Shown here: piece after piece, positions 50,433-59,045 of the stretch | Layout: each line of letters opens with the position of its first letter | Position numbering within the stretch: the stretch's first letter is position 1 | Assembly: GCF_016863395.1 (NCBI RefSeq) | Contig: NZ_BOOU01000014.1 | Coordinates: 1 to 64,000, forward strand | DNA from: Sphaerisporangium rufum | Lineage (GTDB): Bacteria > Actinomycetota > Actinomycetes > Streptosporangiales > Streptosporangiaceae | Length of the DNA: 64,000 bases | Reading direction: 5' to 3' | Notes under the pieces: model-generated | What the model was told of the DNA's origin: nothing | Databases searched by the model: none | What the model saw: the letters and a program-made list of their open reading frames with translations, nothing else | Made by a program: the position numbers and the translations under genes

Positions 50433-52175
50433 ATGGACGACCGCACCGACCACGCCACACGCACCGCATCCACCGGCCCGGACGCGGCCCGGCAGACCAC
50501 GAGCGCCTGGCCCGGTACTTCGGCGGGAGAGCACCCCCGGCCGGCCGCGAACACCCGCGTCGAGCACGCCGCCCCCGCCGGGCCCGGTGCGCCGGACGAG
50601 GAGTGGACCCTGCCCGCCCGGGCGGCCTGGCACGCCCGTACCCGGCCCGACCACGTCGCGGTGGTCTGCGAGGACCGCGCGCTGACCTACGCGCGGCTGC
50701 ACCGGGAGAGCAACCGGACCGCCCGCGCGCTGCTCGCCGCCGGCCTGCGCCCCGGCGCCCGGGTCGGCTATCTCGGCCGCGAGTCGGAGTACTACTACGA
50801 TCTGGCGCTCGGCTGCGCCAAGGCCGGCACCGTGCTGGTGCCGGTGAACTGGCGGCTCACCGCGCCCGAGGTGGACCACGTGCTGCGCGACTCCGGCGCC
50901 GAGCTGCTGTTCGCCGAGGGGGAGTACCTGGACAAGGTCGCGGCGCTGCGCGGCGACCTGCCCGGCCTGCGGCACGTGGTCCGGATGGACGGCCCCGGGC
51001 ACCTGGCCGAGGGTTTCCTGGCCTGGAAGGCCGGCCTGCCGGACACCGACCTGCCGATCACCGCGCGTCCCGGCGATCCGGTGGCCCAGCTCTACACCAG
51101 CGGCACCACCGGCCTGCCCAAGGGCGTGGTGCTGCCGCACCGCACCTTCTTCACCTTCATCGCCGACACCCGGCGCGAGGGCGTGGACTGGATCGACTGG
51201 CGGCCGGACGACCGCGGCCTCTGCTGCTTCCCCGGCCTGCACACCGCCGGTTTCGGGTGGTTCATGCACTCGTTCAACGCCGGGGCGACCACCGTCATGA
51301 TGCGGTCGTTCGTCCCGGACGAGGCGGCCCGGCTGATCGAGCGGCACGCCATCACCACCATGTGGGCGGCCCCGGCGATGCTGCGCATGCTGCTGACCGA
51401 GCGGGGCGTCACCCGGGAGACGTTCCGCACCCTGCGCAAGGTGGTCTACAGCGGCTCGCCCATCGACCGGGAGCTGCTGCTGACCTGCATCGACATGCTC
51501 GGCTGCGACCTCGCGCAGGGCTACTCCTCGGCCGAGGCGGGCAGCTTCGTCACCTGCCTGGCGCCGTCCGACCACACCCCCGACAGCACGGTGCTCGGCT
51601 CGGCCGGCCGGATCTGCCCGGGCAACGAAATCAAGATTATGGACGAGGACGGCTCGCCGCTGCCGCCCGGCGAGATCGGCCGGGTCGCGGTGCGCAGCCC
51701 CGGCCGCTTCCTCGGCTACTGGCGCCGCCCGGAGGAGACCACCGCCGTGCTGAAGGACGGCTGGCTGCACATGGGCGACACCGGTTACCTGGACCGTGAC
51801 GGGTACCTGTACCTGCTGGACCGGATCAACGACACCATCATCGTGGCCGGGCAGAACATCTACCCGGTCGAGGTGGAGAACGCGGTCCGCGACCACCCGG
51901 CGGTGGCCGAGGTCGCGGTGTTCGGCGTCCCGGACCCGCGCTGGGGCGAGGCGGTGCGCGCCGCGGTGGTGCTGCACCCCGGGCGGCGGGCCACCCCGCG
52001 CGAGCTGATGAAGTTCCTCCAGGGCCGGCTGGCCGGCTTCAAGATCCCTACCGGCTACCTGTTCGTGGACCGGCTGCCCCGCAACCCCACCGGAAAGCTC
52101 CTGCGCCGCGTCCTGCGCGACCAGCACGCCCCCGCTCCGGCCGCTCCGGCGGCACCGGTGAGCACCGGTGGGTAG
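50433..52175 (+). CDS. Acyl-CoA/acyl-ACP ligase (AMP-forming)
   Basis: A 580-residue ANL-family adenylating enzyme. Motif A3 is LYTSGTTGLPKGVVLPH, A5 is QGYSSAEAG, A7/A8 is HMGDTGYLDRDGYLYLLDRINDTIIVAGQNIYPVEVE, and the catalytic lysine is in PRNPTGKLLRR. Residues 1-55 are a Thr/Ala/Pro-rich extension. It activates a carboxylic acid, probably to load the free ACP or the PKS; the substrate pocket suggests a fatty or short acyl group rather than an amino acid. It overlaps the thioesterase gene by 8 bp. Confidence 0.9.
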   Translation: MDDRTDHATRTASTGPDAARQTTSAWPGTSAGEHPRPAANTRVEHAAPAGPGAPDEEWTLPARAAWHARTRPDHVAVVCEDRALTYARLHRESNRTARALLAAGLRPGARVGYLGRESEYYYDLALGCAKAGTVLVPVNWRLTAPEVDHVLRDSGAELLFAEGEYLDKVAALRGDLPGLRHVVRMDGPGHLAEGFLAWKAGLPDTDLPITARPGDPVAQLYTSGTTGLPKGVVLPHRTFFTFIADTRREGVDWIDWRPDDRGLCCFPGLHTAGFGWFMHSFNAGATTVMMRSFVPDEAARLIERHAITTMWAAPAMLRMLLTERGVTRETFRTLRKVVYSGSPIDRELLLTCIDMLGCDLAQGYSSAEAGSFVTCLAPSDHTPDSTVLGSAGRICPGNEIKIMDEDGSPLPPGEIGRVAVRSPGRFLGYWRRPEETTAVLKDGWLHMGDTGYLDRDGYLYLLDRINDTIIVAGQNIYPVEVENAVRDHPAVAEVAVFGVPDPRWGEAVRAAVVLHPGRRATPRELMKFLQGRLAGFKIPTGYLFVDRLPRNPTGKLLRRVLRDQHAPAPAAPAAPVSTGG

Positions 52176-52929
52176 CCTGCCGGCCGCCCGCGACTGGCTG
52201 CTGCCGGCCGCCGCCGACCCGGCCGCCGCCGCGCGGCTGCTGCTGTTCCACCACGCCGGCGGCGGCGCGTCGGCGTACCGGGAGTGGCCGGGACTGCTGC
52301 CCAGCGACCTGGCCGTCCAGCGCGTCCAGCTGCCCGGCCGCCAGGAACGCCGCCGCGAGGCGCCCTACGACCGGCTCGACCCGCTGGTCGCGGCGCTCAC
52401 CGCGCTGCTGGCCGCCGAGCCGGACGGCCGCCCGTACGCGTTCTTCGGCCACTCCATGGGCGCGCTGCTCGCCTACCGGACCGCCGTGGCCCTGGAACGC
52501 GCCGGCCGGCCCGGCCCGGCGCTGCTCGCGGTGTCCGGCTGGGCCCCGGCCGGCGCCCCGGACCGCCCGCCGGCCGCCGCGATGACCGACGCCGAGGTGG
52601 CCGGCTGGATGCGCGCGCTCGGCGCGCTGCCCCGCGAGGTGGACGCCGACCCCGACGCGCTGGCCGCCGCGGTCCGGACGATGCGGGCCGACCTGGCGGT
52701 GTGCGAGAGCCACCGCGACGACGGTGCCCGGCTCGGCTGCCCGATCGTCGTCTACGGCGGCCGGGACGACCCGCTGGTCCCCGCCGGGGCCCTTCGGGAG
52801 TGGGCGGCGCGCACCGGCCGCCCGCTCGGCACCCGGATCTTCCCCGGCGGCCACTTCTTCCTGCACGACCACGGCCAAGCCGTCACGGCCGACCTCGTCT
52901 CGCTGCTGCGCCGGCACGCGGCGCGGTGA
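52168..52929 (+). CDS. Type II thioesterase
   Basis: A 253-residue alpha/beta hydrolase. LLFHHAGGGASAYREWP is the hallmark start, the nucleophile is in FFGHSMGALLAYR, the Asp in VVYGGRDDPLVP, and the His in FPGGHFFLHDH. It clears misprimed or stalled acyl groups from carrier proteins, or releases the product since the PKS lacks a TE domain. GTG start overlapping the ligase stop. Confidence 0.92.
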   Translation: MGSLPAARDWLLPAAADPAAAARLLLFHHAGGGASAYREWPGLLPSDLAVQRVQLPGRQERRREAPYDRLDPLVAALTALLAAEPDGRPYAFFGHSMGALLAYRTAVALERAGRPGPALLAVSGWAPAGAPDRPPAAAMTDAEVAGWMRALGALPREVDADPDALAAAVRTMRADLAVCESHRDDGARLGCPIVVYGGRDDPLVPAGALREWAARTGRPLGTRIFPGGHFFLHDHGQAVTADLVSLLRRHAAR

Positions 52930-52946
52930 CCCACCCAGGAGGACGC

Positions 52947-53402
52947 ATGCTGCCCAAGCCCAATGAGTTCGCCGACCGCTACGTCAAGCTGTGGAACGAG
53001 GAGGACCCCGACGAGCGCCGCCGCGGCGTGGAGGAGTTGTACGCGCCGGACGCCTGCTACGTCTTCTACCGCCGCGACCCCGTGGTCGGCCGGGAGGCCA
53101 TCCTGGCGCAGATGACCTACACCAAGGAGCTGTACGCCCCGATGGGCTACGCCTTCCGCTCGGCGCACAACGCGGTCGGCCACCACAACATCATCCGGCT
53201 CAACTGGGTGATGGTCATCGCCGCGACCGGCGAGATGGAGATGGCCGGCCAGGACATCGTCGTGCTGGACGCCTACGGGCGCATCCAGGCCGACTACCAG
53301 TTCCATGACCGGCTACCGACCTCGTTCGTCTACAACGACGGCTTCGACGAGACCGGCCGCATAACCCACCCCGCCCGCCCCCTCCCCACCCACTCCGCAT
53401 AG
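52947..53402 (+). CDS. SnoaL-like/NTF2-fold protein
   Basis: A 151-residue NTF2-fold protein: FADRYVKLWNEEDPDERRRGVEELYAPDACYVFYRRDPVVGREAILAQMTY, then HHNIIRLNWVMVIAATGEMEMAGQDIVVLDAYGRIQADYQFHDR. Last gene of the ACP-PKS transcript, 17 bp after the thioesterase with AGGAGG in front. It may isomerise or hydrate the polyketide product, reaction unknown. Confidence 0.85.
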   Translation: MLPKPNEFADRYVKLWNEEDPDERRRGVEELYAPDACYVFYRRDPVVGREAILAQMTYTKELYAPMGYAFRSAHNAVGHHNIIRLNWVMVIAATGEMEMAGQDIVVLDAYGRIQADYQFHDRLPTSFVYNDGFDETGRITHPARPLPTHSA

Positions 53403-53517
53403 CCCGGCGCCCGTACCGGGTGCGAGCCGGCCATGACGGATGTCGTGGCGGCCGGGGTGGGCGCTTTTGGAGTGTCGACCTCGCTGGCGCCGGGTGGCCT
53501 GGCCATCTAGCGGGCGG

Positions 53518-54540
53518 TCATGCGGCGCGGGGGGCGGTCATGCCGTTGACCGGGGTGATGGTCGTGGAGCGGGAGATCTGGTCCAGGTGGTCGGCGGCGT
53601 CGGCGGGGAGGTCGAGGGTGAGGCCGGTCAGGTTGGCGTGCAGTTGGTCGAGGGTGCGCGGGCCGATGATGACGGAGGTCACACCGGGACGGCCGGCCAC
53701 CCAGGCGAGGGCCACCGCGGCCGGGGTGGCGCCGAGGCCGGCGGCGACCTTGCGCACCTCGTCGGCGATGTCCAGGTTCCGGTCGTTGAGCAGGGTGCCG
53801 GCCCAGGTGCGGGCGGCCGGTAGTGGGGAGTCCAGCAGCCTCCGCAGCCGGCTCTCCGGTTCTGGGGCCTCGTCCCGGCGGTAGCGGCCGGTCAGCACGC
53901 CGCCGCCGAGCGGGGACCACACGGCGGTGCCGAGGCCGTGCCGGCGGCAGGCGGGCAGGATCTCCGCCTCGATGCTGCGGGCCACCAGTGAGTACTGCGG
54001 TTGGAGGCTCACGAATGGTGTGCCGCCGATCCGGTCGGCCGCCCATTGCGCTTCGACGATCTGGGCGGCGGTGAAGTTGGAGCAGCCCAGGTAGCGGACC
54101 TTGCCGGACCGGACGAACCCGTCCAGGGTGGCCATGGTCTCCTCGATCGGGGTGCCGTCGTCCCAGCCGTGGCACTGGTAGAGGTCGAGGTGGTCGGTGC
54201 CCAGCCGGCGCAGGCTGGCCTCCAGCGCCCGGGTCAGGTGCAGCCGGGACAGCCCTCGGTGGTTCGGGCCGTCGCCCTGCGGCATGAACGCCTTGGTGGC
54301 CAGCACCACCGATTCGCGCCTGCCCCGCACCGCCCGGCCCACGATCTCCTCGGACTGGCCGCCGGTGTAGGCGTCGGCGGTGTCGATGAAGTTGTGCCCC
54401 GCGTCCAGGAAGGCGCCGATGATCCGGGTCGCTTCGGCCTCGTCGCAGCCGGCGAACGCGTGACCGGTGCCGAAGTTCATCGCGCCCAGGCAGGCCCGGG
54501 AGACCCGCAGCCCGGAACGGCCCATCGTCGCGTAGTCCAT
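53518..54540 (-). CDS. Aldo/keto reductase
   Basis: A 340-residue TIM-barrel NADPH reductase. Catalytic Asp and Tyr are in FIDTADAYTGGQSEEIVGRAV, Lys in VVLATKAF, and His in LYQCHGWDDGTP. The family reduces aldehydes or ketones, often quinones. It is divergent from a TetR regulator, with operator-like palindromes between, and is probably induced by a toxic carbonyl. It lies outside the phased-repeat regulon, but a trans KR-like role for the PKS cannot be excluded. Confidence 0.9.
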   Translation of the reverse strand: MDYATMGRSGLRVSRACLGAMNFGTGHAFAGCDEAEATRIIGAFLDAGHNFIDTADAYTGGQSEEIVGRAVRGRRESVVLATKAFMPQGDGPNHRGLSRLHLTRALEASLRRLGTDHLDLYQCHGWDDGTPIEETMATLDGFVRSGKVRYLGCSNFTAAQIVEAQWAADRIGGTPFVSLQPQYSLVARSIEAEILPACRRHGLGTAVWSPLGGGVLTGRYRRDEAPEPESRLRRLLDSPLPAARTWAGTLLNDRNLDIADEVRKVAAGLGATPAAVALAWVAGRPGVTSVIIGPRTLDQLHANLTGLTLDLPADAADHLDQISRSTTITPVNGMTAPRAA

Positions 54541-54556
54541 GCGTGCTCCTCTAAAC

Positions 54557-54613
54557 TAACCGGATCAGGCGATCCGGTTACCTGGAAGACTATACGGATC
54601 AACTGTTCCGGTT
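54557..54613. promoter_or_regulatory. Two TetR-type operators
   Basis: A perfect palindrome with 10-bp arms TAACCGGATC and GATCCGGTTA (54557-54566, 54571-54580) and a related imperfect one at about 54594-54613. They lie in the 87-bp gap between the divergent reductase and TetR genes, a typical autoregulatory arrangement. Confidence 0.8.
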
Positions 54614-54627
54614 AGCAAGGAGGCCGC

Positions 54628-55197
54628 ATGCCCGATCCCTCTCGCCCGCTGCGCGCCGATGCCCGGCGCAACCGGGAACGGGTGCTGGCGGCGGCGGAGG
54701 TAGTGCTGGCCCGGGACGGCATGTCGGCGTCGCTGCGCGAGATCGCCCGTCAGGCCGGCGTCGGGCTGGCCACGATCTACCGGCAGTTCCCCACCAAGGA
54801 GGCGCTGTACGAGGAGATCGTGATCGGCCGGGTGCGCCGGCTGGTCGACCAGGCCGCCGCGCTGTCGGCCGCCGAGGACGCCGGCGCGGCCTTCTTCGGG
54901 TTCTTCACCAGCATCGTGGCCGACGCCACCCACAAGAAGGTGCTGGTCGACGCGCTCGCCGACGCCGGGGTGGACGTCAAGGCGCGGATGGGCGACCTCC
55001 AGCGCGCCATGGTCGACGCCATCGAGACGCTGCTGGACCGGGCCCGGCGGGCCGGTGCGGTCCGGGGTGACCTGGCCATGCCGGAGCTGCTGGCCCTGCT
55101 CGCCGCCGCCTGCCTGGCCGCCGAACGCAACCAGTGGGACGAGTCCCTGCGCACCCGCGCCCTGGCCATAATGTTCGACGGCTTCCGCCCACGTTGA
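54628..55197 (+). CDS. TetR-family repressor
   Basis: A 189-residue regulator. The N-terminal HTH is RRNRERVLAAAEVVLARDGMSASLREIARQAGVGLATIYRQFPTKEALYEEIV. The ligand domain resembles that of AcrR/TetR_C_29 types. It probably represses itself and the divergent aldo/keto reductase. Confidence 0.92.
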   Translation: MPDPSRPLRADARRNRERVLAAAEVVLARDGMSASLREIARQAGVGLATIYRQFPTKEALYEEIVIGRVRRLVDQAAALSAAEDAGAAFFGFFTSIVADATHKKVLVDALADAGVDVKARMGDLQRAMVDAIETLLDRARRAGAVRGDLAMPELLALLAAACLAAERNQWDESLRTRALAIMFDGFRPR

Positions 55198-55233
55198 TCG
55201 GCATTAGTCACGGATCGCAGAGAAACGTCTAGC

Positions 55234-55641
55234 ATGCCGCGCATGGCGGTAACCAAGGTCATCTCAAGGGTGGCGGCGGGCGGGCTGTTCCTGTGGATGG
55301 GATACCTGTCACTCGCCGGTCCGGCGATCGAGTTCAGCGGGGCCGGGGTGTCGGTGCGGTGCAGTCCGGTGACGTACTACCTCGGCTTCGACTACGACTC
55401 CGATGACCTCTACTCGACCGACATCACCCGGCTCACCTACCGGGTGGTCGCTGGAGAGCTGAAAACGGCCGGGGCGCCGGGGGACACCCACCAGAGGGTG
55501 AACACCTACTGCGACCGGGCGCGGACCGGCCGGGCCGCGCTGCTGGGTTTCCTGGCCGTGCCGACCGCCGTGCTGTCCACGTTCGCGCTCCGCGGCCGGC
55601 CGAAGGCGAACGGAGACGTCCGGGGGCCTACCGCGGCCTGA
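55234..55641 (+). CDS. Small membrane protein of unknown function
   Basis: A 135-residue protein with a hydrophobic segment at about 12-30 and another at 98-118. The loop between them is extracytoplasmic, with two cysteines (VRCSPVTYYL, NTYCDRA) that may be disulfide-bonded. No family was recognised. An ATG three codons later is an equal candidate start. Confidence 0.6.
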   Translation: MPRMAVTKVISRVAAGGLFLWMGYLSLAGPAIEFSGAGVSVRCSPVTYYLGFDYDSDDLYSTDITRLTYRVVAGELKTAGAPGDTHQRVNTYCDRARTGRAALLGFLAVPTAVLSTFALRGRPKANGDVRGPTAA

Positions 55642-55676
55642 TCTCGTGGTGTGGGCGGCACTCCATCCCGCGCTGG

Positions 55677-56282
55677 TCAGGAACCGGTGGTCCGGCTCAG
55701 CCGGGGCGCGGTGAGCTCTTCCTCGGGTGTCCGGCCGCTACGGATGAACACGGCGAGGGCGGTGAGGATCAGGCCGATCGCCGGCGGGACCGGGGAGAAG
55801 TCGTAGGCCGCCGTGAAGGTTCCGGCGAGGGCGGTCCGGTTGAGCGCCATCCAGGCGGCGATCGTCGGCAGCAGCGGGCCGCCCACGCCGGCGACCACCA
55901 CCAGGGCGGCGAGCCGGCCCACCTTGGCGGCGTTGCCGGGGGCGAACGGGCGCCCCTGGAGGAAGGTCATGAGCAGTCGTTCGAGCAGCAGCGCGCCGGC
56001 GAACGCGCACAGGCCGGCCAGCAGCACATCGCCACGCGAGAGCGCCTGTTCGAGGACCGTGGAGCCCCACGCGTGCACAGGCAACTGGTCGGTGTCCAGT
56101 TTGACGCCGTACGGCATGTTCACGCCGCTCAACCGCAACTGGTCGGCCGTCCCGGCAGCCGGGTTGACCTGGATGCGCACGTAAGCGCCGGCCTGCGTGA
56201 TGCCGTTGATCACGTATGCGATGCCCCACAGCGCCGCCAGACCGCCGAGGTACCGCATGAGGTTGACCACCGTGGGCTTCAT
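55677..56282 (-). CDS. DUF2975-like four-helix membrane protein
   Basis: A 201-residue protein with four predicted membrane helices (about 10-28, 88-108, 125-148, 165-185). The order, and the ERLLMTFLQGRPFAPGNAAKVGRLAAL block between helices 2 and 3, resemble the DUF2975 family. Function unknown. Single gene; start MKPTVVNLMRYLGG. Confidence 0.65.
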   Translation of the reverse strand: MKPTVVNLMRYLGGLAALWGIAYVINGITQAGAYVRIQVNPAAGTADQLRLSGVNMPYGVKLDTDQLPVHAWGSTVLEQALSRGDVLLAGLCAFAGALLLERLLMTFLQGRPFAPGNAAKVGRLAALVVVAGVGGPLLPTIAAWMALNRTALAGTFTAAYDFSPVPPAIGLILTALAVFIRSGRTPEEELTAPRLSRTTGS

Positions 56283-56398
56283 GGCGCTCCCATCCCGACA
56301 GGCCGCTGCGACATGTGGCTCAGGTTGCGTTTCCAGCATAGGTCGGCCCGTTCCGGGCGAGCATCGTTCCATGGCGGAACCTCACCAGGGTGAAAGGC

Positions 56399-56432
56399 GA
56401 AGCCCCCGTAGCGGTCGCGCTACGGGGGCTTC
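56399..56432. terminator. Perfect hairpin downstream of the MFS gene
   Basis: A 15-bp perfect stem (56399-56413 with 56418-56432) and four-base loop lie 58 bp after the stop of the leftward MFS gene. Confidence 0.85.
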
Positions 56433-56489
56433 GTGCGAGGGCTTCAGCTGCCGGAGGAGCGGAGCGTCCGTTCCCTCCGGGCGGCCGGG

Positions 56490-57947
56490 TCAGTGGCCGC
56501 CGTGGAACTCGGCGCCGTCGTTGTCCACCCGGGCCGGCAGGATCAGCGCGGTGACGATCACGATCAGCGACAGCGCCGCGCCGACGATGAACGCCATCCG
56601 CATGCCGCCGAGAGCGGCCAGCACGTCGGTCGCCCCGGTGGACCGAAGTGCGTCGGCGCGGGCGCCCATGACGGTGATGACGAGCGCGGTACCGATGGCC
56701 GCGGCGACCTGCTGCAGCGTGCTCAGGATCGAGCTCGCGTGCGGGTACAGCGGCGGCGGGACCGAGCCGAGGGCCAGGGTGAACAGCGGGGTGAAGCTCG
56801 CGGCCAGGCTCACCATCAGCAGCGCGTGCATCCCGAGCAGCTGCCAGAACGGCATGGTCATGGTGACCTGGGTGAAGCCGGTCAGCGAGAGGGCGATGCC
56901 GATGGCGCCCGGGATGACCAGGACGCGGCCGCCGAACCGGTCGAACAGCCGGCCGACGCTCGGGCCGAGCAGGCCCATCGCCAGGCCGCCGGGCATCACC
57001 AGCAGGCCGGTCTGCAGCGGGCTGAGCCCGCGGATGTTCTGCAGGTAGATCGGCAGCAGGATCATCGAGCCGAGCATCGCCATGAAGGCCACGCACATCA
57101 TGATCAGCGCCACGGTGTAGGTGCGGTGGCGCAGCGTGCGCAGGTCCAGCAGCGGCACGCCGCGCTTCTGCAGCACCAGCTGACGGACGACGAAGACCGC
57201 GATGATGGCCGCGCCCGCCGCGACGATCGTGGAGGCCAGGCCGACCTCGCCGCCCTCGAACCGGCTGAGCCCGTAGACCAGGGTGCCGAAGCCGAGCGCG
57301 GCGGTCACCACGCTGACCCAGTCGATGGTGCTGTACTGCGGCTCGCCGACGTTCTTCAGCTGCCGCAGCCCGCCCCAGGTGATCAGACCGGCGATGGGCA
57401 GCACCACGACGAACAGCAGCCGCCAGGAGCCGAACTGCAGGATCAGCCCGGAGACCGTCGGCCCCATCGCGGGCGCGACCGAGATGGCCAGGCTGACGTT
57501 GCCCATCACCCGGCCGCGGTCGGTCGGGGGGACCACCTGCATCAGCGTCGTCATCAGCAGCGGCATCATCACCGCGGTGCCGGACGCCTGGACGATGCGC
57601 GCGCCCAGCAGCACCGCGAACGTCGGGGCGACCGCGGCGAGCGCGGTGCCGAGCAGGAACAGGCCCATCGCGGTGGCGTACGCGTGGCGGGTGGACACCC
57701 GTTGCAGGAACCACCCCGTGATCGGGATCACGGCGGCCATGGTGAGCATGAAGGCGGTGGAGAGCCACTGCGCGCTCTGCTCGGTGATGTTCAGCGACAC
57801 CATCAGTCGTGGAATCGCGTTCACCATGATCGTCTCATTGAGGATCACGACGAACGTGGCCAGCACCAGCAGGCGGATCACCGGCGGAGTACGACCCTTG
57901 ACGGGGGTTTCGGGCTTGGCGGGGGAGTCGAGCACTGGGCTGGACAC
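56490..57947 (-). CDS. MFS drug exporter (DHA2/EmrB type)
   Basis: A 485-residue transporter with 14 predicted helices. Motif A-like sequence follows helix 2, motif C is in VSLAISVAPAMGPTVSGLILQFGSWRLLF, and WLSTAFMLTMAAVIPITGWFLQRVSTRHAYATAMGLFLLGTALAA is typical of EmrB. It expels hydrophobic compounds by proton exchange. A GTG start at 57947 with GAGG in front is preferred over an ATG at 57974 that has no ribosome site. Possible self-resistance pump for a neighbouring cluster. Confidence 0.9.
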   Translation of the reverse strand: MSSPVLDSPAKPETPVKGRTPPVIRLLVLATFVVILNETIMVNAIPRLMVSLNITEQSAQWLSTAFMLTMAAVIPITGWFLQRVSTRHAYATAMGLFLLGTALAAVAPTFAVLLGARIVQASGTAVMMPLLMTTLMQVVPPTDRGRVMGNVSLAISVAPAMGPTVSGLILQFGSWRLLFVVVLPIAGLITWGGLRQLKNVGEPQYSTIDWVSVVTAALGFGTLVYGLSRFEGGEVGLASTIVAAGAAIIAVFVVRQLVLQKRGVPLLDLRTLRHRTYTVALIMMCVAFMAMLGSMILLPIYLQNIRGLSPLQTGLLVMPGGLAMGLLGPSVGRLFDRFGGRVLVIPGAIGIALSLTGFTQVTMTMPFWQLLGMHALLMVSLAASFTPLFTLALGSVPPPLYPHASSILSTLQQVAAAIGTALVITVMGARADALRSTGATDVLAALGGMRMAFIVGAALSLIVIVTALILPARVDNDGAEFHGGH

Positions 57948-58311
57948 GGTACCTCGATCGGGGTGGTGGGACATGACGTGGGAGTGTGTCCGGCCGTCAC
58001 GGCCGGGCGACGTACAACAAGTCGTGGTCATGCAAGACTGACGGGCACCACCGACAAAACTCATCGTTCGCCCCCAGCATTCCGACAATCGCCCCCGGAT
58101 TCACCAGGTTTTCGGCTCTGGCGCGATCCGCGGAGGTACGATCGTCCGCTTCTGGGATGATATGTCGTGATCATCGCCGCCGCGCACTGTGGCGAACGTC
58201 ACGCTCCCGGCGGAGCGGGGGACGCTCACTCCTGGCCGGTGCGGGACGTGGCGCGCCCGGCGCCCGGGGACCGTGGGTCTCTGGGCGCCGGGCGGCCGGT
58301 TGGGGCCGGGG
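57948..58311. other. Intergenic region without a recognised gene
   Basis: A 364-bp gap between the MFS start and the end of the TetR gene, both leftward. It presumably holds the MFS promoter. Short ORFs here have no family features. Confidence 0.4.
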
Positions 58312-58908
58312 TCAGGCGCCGGCGGCGGCCGGGACCGGGCAGTGCTCCCGGATGAGCGTCTCGGCCGTGCTGACCGCGACCCTGGCGGGGCCGTCGGGGC
58401 CGAGGGCCGCCGCGCTCACGTACAGCCCGCCGATGACGAGCATGAGTGCGTCGGCCAGGTCATCCGGACGCTCGGCGCCGGCCTCCATGCCCAGGACGCG
58501 TAGCCGGTCGCGCATCCGGCGCAGGTGCGCCAGTGCCTCCCGCCGTCCCGGGTGGTCGTCGTCGCGGAACTCCAAGGACGTGTTGTAGAAGACGCAGCCG
58601 TGGAAGCCGGGAGAGCGGGCGCTCTCCGCGGTGAGCTCGACGAGCGCGAACAGCCGCCGCACCGGGTCACCGGTGTGCCGGTCGATCGCATCCTCGGCGA
58701 TTCGCCACCACTCTTCGTCGCTCTCCCGCAGCCAGGCCGCGACGAGCTCGTCCTTGCTGGGGAACTCCCGGTACAGCAGGCTCTTCCCCAGGCCGGTCTC
58801 GTCGATGACCTGTTGCATCCCCACGGCACGCACGCCGTGATCCCGGAACAGGCGGGAGGCGACCAGCATGATGCGCCGGCGGGTGCCGGGCGCTGGCGTT
58901 CTCGCCAC
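58312..58908 (-). CDS. TetR-family repressor of an MFS pump
   Basis: A 198-residue regulator. The HTH is RRRIMLVASRLFRDHGVRAVGMQQVIDETGLGKSLLYREFPSKDELVAAWL, followed by a TetR C-terminal ligand domain with HGCVFYNTSLEF. A GTG start seven bases after AAAGGAG is chosen. It is divergent from the MFS gene at 59046 with paired palindromes between. Confidence 0.9.
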   Translation of the reverse strand: MARTPAPGTRRRIMLVASRLFRDHGVRAVGMQQVIDETGLGKSLLYREFPSKDELVAAWLRESDEEWWRIAEDAIDRHTGDPVRRLFALVELTAESARSPGFHGCVFYNTSLEFRDDDHPGRREALAHLRRMRDRLRVLGMEAGAERPDDLADALMLVIGGLYVSAAALGPDGPARVAVSTAETLIREHCPVPAAAGA

Positions 58909-58986
58909 TCCATGACTCCTTTCGCTCCGTGTGTCTCCCCGCCTCGACACGTGTCGTTGACAGCTCCTCCAGCCTACGCTAAAAAT

Positions 58987-59015
58987 GGACCGACTGGTCC
59001 GGGACCGACCGGTCC
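58987..59015. promoter_or_regulatory. Paired TetR-type operators
   Basis: Two adjacent palindromes, GGACCGACTGGTCC (58987-59000) and GGACCGACCGGTCC (59002-59015), lie 15 bp apart just upstream of the MFS start. TetR repressors commonly bind such pairs cooperatively. Confidence 0.82.
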
Positions 59016-59045
59016 AAAAAGCGAAGCATGGATCGGAGTGTGAAA

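Noticed and set aside
46059-52127. A 2022-codon open frame on the minus strand opposite the PKS and ligase genes
   Set aside because: It is the antisense shadow of GC-rich coding DNA. Its translation is low-complexity Gly/Arg/Val with no family motifs, and the plus-strand genes are unmistakable.
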